Of a DNA stretch of 64,000 nt, positions 59,091 to 64,000 are shown piece by piece (position 1 is the stretch's first letter; every line of letters starts with the position of its first letter). The notes under the pieces were generated by a model. That model saw only the letters and a program-made list of their open reading frames with translations. It ran no database searches and was not told the DNA's origin. This stretch comes from Chlorocebus sabaeus (Eukaryota; Chordata; Mammalia; Primates; Cercopithecidae), in contig NC_132926.1 of NCBI RefSeq assembly GCF_047675955.1, positions 15,877,326-15,941,325 of the forward strand. Direction: 5' to 3'. The position numbers and the translations under genes were made by a program.

Positions 59091-61699
59091 CCTTTCTCCT
59101 TTAATCTCATGAGAGCACCCAGATTTTACTTGAAGACTACCCTCTTATCGTTTGCCTAGGGCTGGCTCCATCCATCATAACTAGCAATAGAGATATTATC
59201 CAGGCCTGGAAAATCATCATATACCATGCACTCAATCACAATGTTGTATTTAAAATGGGCTTGTAACCCAGGCCAATTTATTCAGGGCTAATCCCAGAAG
59301 GAAGACAATGAAGAAAGCACTCTCTTTCCTAGAACTTGGAGGAAAAAAAAAAGTCTCTAGTTGCAGAGGTCAACATAGAGCCATGAATAAACTTGAAGTT
59401 ACACAGAAGTAAGAAAACATAAGATGAAGAGAAAGATGATTTCATATTATTTGAACAATGGAATCCAGCCACACTTAAAGCAAGTATCTTGGAATTTCTC
59501 CATTTACATTTAAAATAGATTATTTCTCTCCCTGTCTTGTTCTCCCTCACCCTATCTCTCTCCCCTCCTCTCTTTTTATACTAAGCTTTGCAGTTAAAAG
59601 TCTTAAATAATACAGAAGTAAGTTTCAAGTCTTAACGGCAGAATGTGGAACTGGGTTTATTAATACTCAGCATATAAACATTTCTTGACTAAGCAAGTTC
59701 TTCAGTAAATGACACTTTTGTTTCTCCTTTGGCTGGGATCTCCTTCCAACCTAAGCATTCATTCCTATATTGCTTCACTAGAGATTGCTCTCACTTGCAT
59801 TGGAAGAATTAATGCTTGTGGAACCTGACATTTTTCTAAGCCGTATAATTGCATATGCAGTATAAAGGATAGCAATAAGGAAAGACTGATTTGAATGCTA
59901 TATTTCTGTTGAAGAAATCCAGTTGGTTTATGTTATAATGAAAGCCCAGAGATTGAATTATAACACCAGTCATCAACGTCTCCCTTAATCAATTAAATTC
60001 ACTATGTTTAGGGAAGATTTATAAGCAGAAACAAGCATTTCTGAATTGTTTCTGTGTGGGATTTTCTTCTCCTTTTTTTGTTCTTTTAAACTAGAGACTG
60101 ATAAATCCTGTACAGTACTAAGGCAAGAATTTACTACATTATGATGAGAGAGAACTGAGAACATTTTTGTCTGAATGATGAAGGAGTAGGCAATATGTAA
60201 TTTATAGCAAAATAAAACTGATACTGCATTATGCTATAAAACCGTCAATTGGATTATCACGGAATAAGCTGTGCAATGTTTACTTCTATGTAACTGAAAT
60301 GTTGAACAAGAGAGATGTGTAGAATGCAATCAGAAAAAAACTTTATTTCACCCCTCATTGCTTGTTCATGTCCTCTTCAGGTAACCAGTTCTTCCTCTGT
60401 ACCTAGAAAAACTCGGGTAGATCACATAGCTTAGCTCTTTAACCTTACGAGGTACACCAGTCTTCAGTCAATCTCAGGCATAAAAATCATCTCCTTTTCA
60501 TAATTACGTTGTTCATTCTGTTGTATTGATCAAAAATTCAGAAAGTCATCCAAAGTTAAAAGTTTCTCCTTCTGAGCCCCTCCTCCAACCTGCTCAGTGC
60601 TTCTTCCAGAGAATCCTTTCTCTCAAATCCACTCCCCTTTACTCCTAGGAGATGTCATCAATGTTCCTCTCACTTGGTGATGCCTCTCCTCCAGTTGGCT
60701 GTTTACCACTCCTCCTTAGTTCTACACCTCACCATGTGTCCCCAGCCTCTTCTGCTCATCACTTGCCACTGGGCAGATGTTCTCAGGAAAGCAGCCTTAA
60801 GTAAATATTCCTACTGTGGAATGTCAATTAGTTACCTTTGACTTGCCTTTCAGGAGAAGGTGCCTGCTTCCAAATGCCCTCCTATTCTCTGCTGGCATGA
60901 GACATTGTGGACAGCTTCTGCTGTAGACTTTTTGTACAGGCTTGGACCATATCATTAATTCCAGGATATCCATCTCTTGGGTCTACATGAGTCTCCTTGC
61001 AACCTTTCTAACTAGATTTGAGGTGAAAAGAAAATCATCAATCCACCCTCCATCATAAGAAAGTCTTTCAGGAAATTCTTTTATTTCCAACCATTGGCAC
61101 CTCCAAATTAAAACTTTTTATAAGATTGGCAAAACTAGTTTGCCCCACTTCTTTCTTTGCAAGTTCTGTTTGTATGGTCTACCTCCTCCTCTCAGAATTT
61201 GGAGAACTGTTAACTTACTTTCTTAGAACTTTGCCTAAACTTGAGTCACATTAAATAGCCTATTTATGTGAATCTTCTCCACTCAAAGCAGCTTCACTAA
61301 ATATCACAGCAATTTCCATTCTAAAAATTATTTTATAGTTAAGTCAACCTATAGTTGTCTATGCATGGACAATTAGGAATAACTAAAGAATTTTTATCAT
61401 ACTTGTATAAGTTTAATGTTTATATTTAGTTTTAAATCAACTAACCTGCTTGCCAGCTGCCTGCTGAGTAGAATAATGTTAACTCTGAAGGAATAAATGA
61501 ACTAACCAGTTGCAGAATGTGAGGAAATTTCCCACAAGAACAGTTCCCATGAAATAGCTGCCTCCCAGTATGGAGGTATTCTGCCACTCACCCCAGGAGA
61601 GTAGATCTTGAAAAGGTTCCTTTTGTTTTTCCATGACTGGATGTCAGCTAAAAAGTTTGTTGAGATTTTAGTTTTAGGGATAAGGAAGTCCCAGGGGAC
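59091..61699. other. long repeat-poor unique block
   Basis: About 2.6 kb with no recognised interspersed repeat and no credible ORF. Pyrimidine-rich at 59520-59580 and 60550-60750. Function unknown. Confidence 0.4.
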
Positions 61700-61749
61700 T
61701 CCCGGTTACTATATAAAGAAAGACTCCTGCTTACTATATAAAGAAAGAC
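61700..61749. repeat. 25-bp tandem duplication
   Basis: Two copies of a 25-bp unit ending 'ttactatataaagaaagac' at 61700-61724 and 61725-61749, with 2 mismatches. A related 'ttactac' follows at 61751. Confidence 0.9.
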
Positions 61750-61761
61750 GTTACTACAGCA

Positions 61762-61987
61762 CAGTCATTGTCAGTCAGGGATGGTTTTGTGCCCCCTCCC
61801 CCAGGGGAGACATTTGGCAATGTCTGGAGGTATTTTTGGTTATCACAACCGGGGGAGAGGGAGCGCTATCGGCATCTAGTGTAGAGGCCAGGGATATTGT
61901 TAAATATTCTACAATGCAAAGGACAGTCCCCACAACAAAGAATTCTCTGGTCTAAAATGTCAACAATATTGCGATTGAGAAACCCTG
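61762..61987 (-). mobile_element. MER20-like hAT DNA transposon (antisense)
   Basis: Reverse MER20: diverged left end 'cagtcattg', then 'gacatttggcaatgtctgga', 'ggcatctagtgtagaggcca', 'ctacaatgcaaaggacagtc' and right end 'ttgagaaaccctg'. Essentially complete. The 115-residue plus frame across it (61608-61955) is spurious. Confidence 0.85.
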
Positions 61988-62629
61988 CTTTACATGAAGA
62001 AGAATGTCATAAATTACCAAGAAAGAATAATGAATATAAAAAACAGTAGTTTTCAACCCAAAACTTGTAACCACCTTCCTTTCCTTTATTCATTCTATTT
62101 GGAAAGAACTTTACAGATTGTGAGCTGATCTCCTAATACGAAAGTCAATTCAAGGGAGTCTTGAACTCTCTCCAACCAATCAGTTTTAAAGTAGAACCCT
62201 AGCACGGTGATGTTCAAAATGTTTCATTATGTATTCTCCGAACGAATTTTGAAAAAATCACATATGTCTTTACACATTTTAAATTTGATATCTACATTTT
62301 AAATTATCATTTGTTCAAAGAGTAACAAGTTATGAGATTCCCAGCAGTGAGGTATATTACACATGTTCTTCAAATATAGATTTTTGTCAAAAGTTTACAG
62401 CTTCAGATTCAGTTCATTCAACTTACGGAAAATGCCCACTGAAGAAGCTAATTGGCAATGCTAACTCTCATTGTCAAACCAGTACTTCACATCAAATGTA
62501 CCTTCAATCAGAAAACATGTCTGACTTCAGTTTTTAATTAAAGAAAATGATAATATGCATCCCTGTGACAACTCTCTCACTTATTAATTTTCACTTAAGC
62601 TGAGTTGAAAAAGGGAAGGAAGGCAGTTC
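61988..62629. other. unique sequence
   Basis: No recognised repeat or gene. Confidence 0.4.
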
Positions 62630-62752
62630 ACTTACCACTAGAACATAAGCTCTGAAAGGGCAGGGATTTTTATCTGTTGCTCACTGATATGTTTTCCATG
62701 CAATAAGAATATAGTAGGTACTTAATATTTGAAATATTTTGTGAATACTGGA
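62630..62752 (+). repeat. L2 LINE 3' end
   Basis: 'actagaacataagctctgaa', 'agggcagggatttttatctg' and 'tagtaggtacttaatatttg' give the L2 3' terminus in order. Confidence 0.7.
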
Positions 62753-63090
62753 TGGAAAAGAAGATGACAGATAATAGATGATAGATAGACAGACAGATGT
62801 AAATAGACACTGAGCTCCACCATGAGTGTGTAGCCAGGATAAAATGAAATCCTTCGTCACCTCATGGAATCTGTATCTTTTCAAATTATTCCTAGAGGGC
62901 TTTTCAACCTGGGGCAATGCATCATATACTGAGATTTCAATTGCATGAGTCTACCTTTTTTTTCTAGTACAGTAAGAGATGAACACTGTTCAAGGGAGCT
63001 GGGAAAACAAACTGGTAGGCAACAGACAGATACTCAACAAGGCAGTTTTGGAAAGAAGAATATCTAAGGAAATGAAGAGCTTGAAAGTTG
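62753..63090. other. unique sequence with a GATA microsatellite
   Basis: A short (GATA/GACA)n tract lies at about 62765-62797. The remainder is unrecognised. Confidence 0.45.
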
Positions 63091-63101
63091 TGCATGCCTA
63101 T

Positions 63102-63496
63102 TGCCTCAGTATGTTTTGTGCTACTATCACAGAATGGGTAATTTATAATGAATAGAAATTTATTTCTCACACTTCTAGAGGCTGGGAAGTCCAAGATCAA
63201 GGTGTCAGCAGGTTAAGGCCCAATCTCTCTTCTTCTGCCATAGCACCTTGAACACTGCCCCCTGTGTTCAAGAGGAACGGAGGAATGAATGCTATGTCCT
63301 CACCTGGCAGAAGAGTAGAAGAGAGAGAACATGCTCCTACAAGCCCTGTCATAGCCGCATTAATCCACTCATAAGGGCAGGTCCCTCGTGAGTTAGGTCA
63401 TGACACCTCCCTGTCGGTCCCGCCCTCCCAACACTGTTGCATTGGGAATTAAGTTTCCAACACATGAATTTTTGGAGACACATGCAAACCATACCA
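63102..63496 (-). mobile_element. MST/MLT1-type MaLR LTR (antisense)
   Basis: Reverse MaLR LTR: 'gaaatttatttctcacactt', 'gaggctgggaagtccaagat', 'ctcataagggcaggtccctc' and 'aacacatgaatttttggaga' in order. Flanks cctat (63097-63101) and cccat (63497-63501) fit a 5-bp target duplication with one mismatch. Solo LTR without internal region. Confidence 0.8.
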
Positions 63497-63812
63497 CCCA
63501 TGTAATGTCTGGACAGTCTTCTTGGGCCACCATTTTGAGACCAGTCCACCAAGGATTGGGAAGCATATTAATAAGAAAAGCAAACCAATGGGCCTGGAGA
63601 ACAAAAAGTGGGGTTTGAATTCAGGACTGGGCCAGATCTGTGATCTAATCAGAAGACAATCTGCAGTCATAAAGGCACAAGGAGCACATGCCTATAGAAC
63701 AGAGAGCCTAATATAATTGTGCAGGCAAGATGGAGTGAGGTATATATTGGGAAAAGCAGCCTCATTCACATAACTTTTTGACCCTTTCTCAGATGCATTA
63801 AGAATGGGCCTT

Positions 63813-63964
63813 GGTCAGCCATAGTGTCTCACACCAGTGAACCCAGCACTTTCTGAGGCTGAGGCGGGAGGATCCTGGGAGGAGTTTGAGACCAGCCTGG
63901 GCAACATAGTGAAACCCTGTCTCATATTTTTTTTTTAAGTAAAAATTAAAATAATAAAAAAAAT
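63813..63964 (+). repeat. single-arm Alu monomer (FLAM-like)
   Basis: Only a left Alu arm is present, from 'ggtcagccatagtgtctc' to 'aaaccctgtctca', followed by a T-run and an A-rich tail. An 11-bp TSD gaatggg[c/t]ctt at 63802-63812 and 63965-63975, with one mismatch, shows it inserted as a monomer. Confidence 0.85.
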
Positions 63965-64000
63965 GAATGGGTCTTAATGTGGAGCACTTCCTTATCGAGG

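Overview
The window reads as primate nuclear DNA, most likely human. It is AT-rich, with no CpG island, no long open reading frame and no bacterial gene organisation. It is dense in primate and mammalian interspersed repeats. Alu elements with AluY-type diagnostic positions point to a catarrhine primate; MIR, L2, MER20, MLT1 and Tigger copies are older mammalian background. The chromosome and locus cannot be told from the sequence. The stretch looks intergenic or deep-intronic.

No protein-coding gene can be called with confidence. Nearly all short ORFs lie in Alu, L1 or Tigger sequence or are chance openings. One 75-bp stretch (20225-20299) has good splice-site context and a 25-codon open frame and is listed as a candidate exon only. 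The one recognisable protein relic is a dead pogo-type transposase inside a nearly complete Tigger1-like element (55949-58306).

Layout: 1-3 kb holds a MIR, a minus-strand LTR and an L2 tail. 3-9 kb holds a three-armed Alu, MER5 and L1M 3' ends split by an Alu and a CA repeat, and another Alu. 9-15 kb is mostly unique sequence with MIR and L2 fragments. 15-21 kb has four Alus around a repeat-poor block (18.8-21.06 kb) carrying the candidate exon and a TAATTA cluster. 21.9-22.9 kb is a plus-strand LTR related to the one at 1.6-2.5 kb. 23-33 kb mixes unique blocks with Alus, MIRs, L2, MER20, an AT-only segment and a local 67-bp duplication. 33-39 kb has an Alu, an L1M end and two MLT1-type LTRs. 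42-46 kb is an old L1 fragment split by AluJ and followed by younger Alus. 46-49 kb has an inverted Alu pair and a three-level nested insertion (L1, then LTR, then Alu). 50-55.7 kb has Alus, a hAT-Charlie element, an L1ME end carrying a small Tigger-like insert, and a second inverted Alu pair. 56-58.3 kb is the Tigger element. 58.3-64 kb holds MIRs, a long unique block, MER20, an L2 tail, a MaLR LTR and a single Alu monomer.

The parts do not form a working gene system. The main biology visible is the insertion history of retrotransposons and DNA transposons, several events being datable relative to each other by nesting and target-site duplications (TSDs). I found no evidence of a novel biological system; the candidate exon with its TAATTA-rich upstream block is the best lead for a functional element. 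Repeat family names rest on remembered consensus features, not on a database search.
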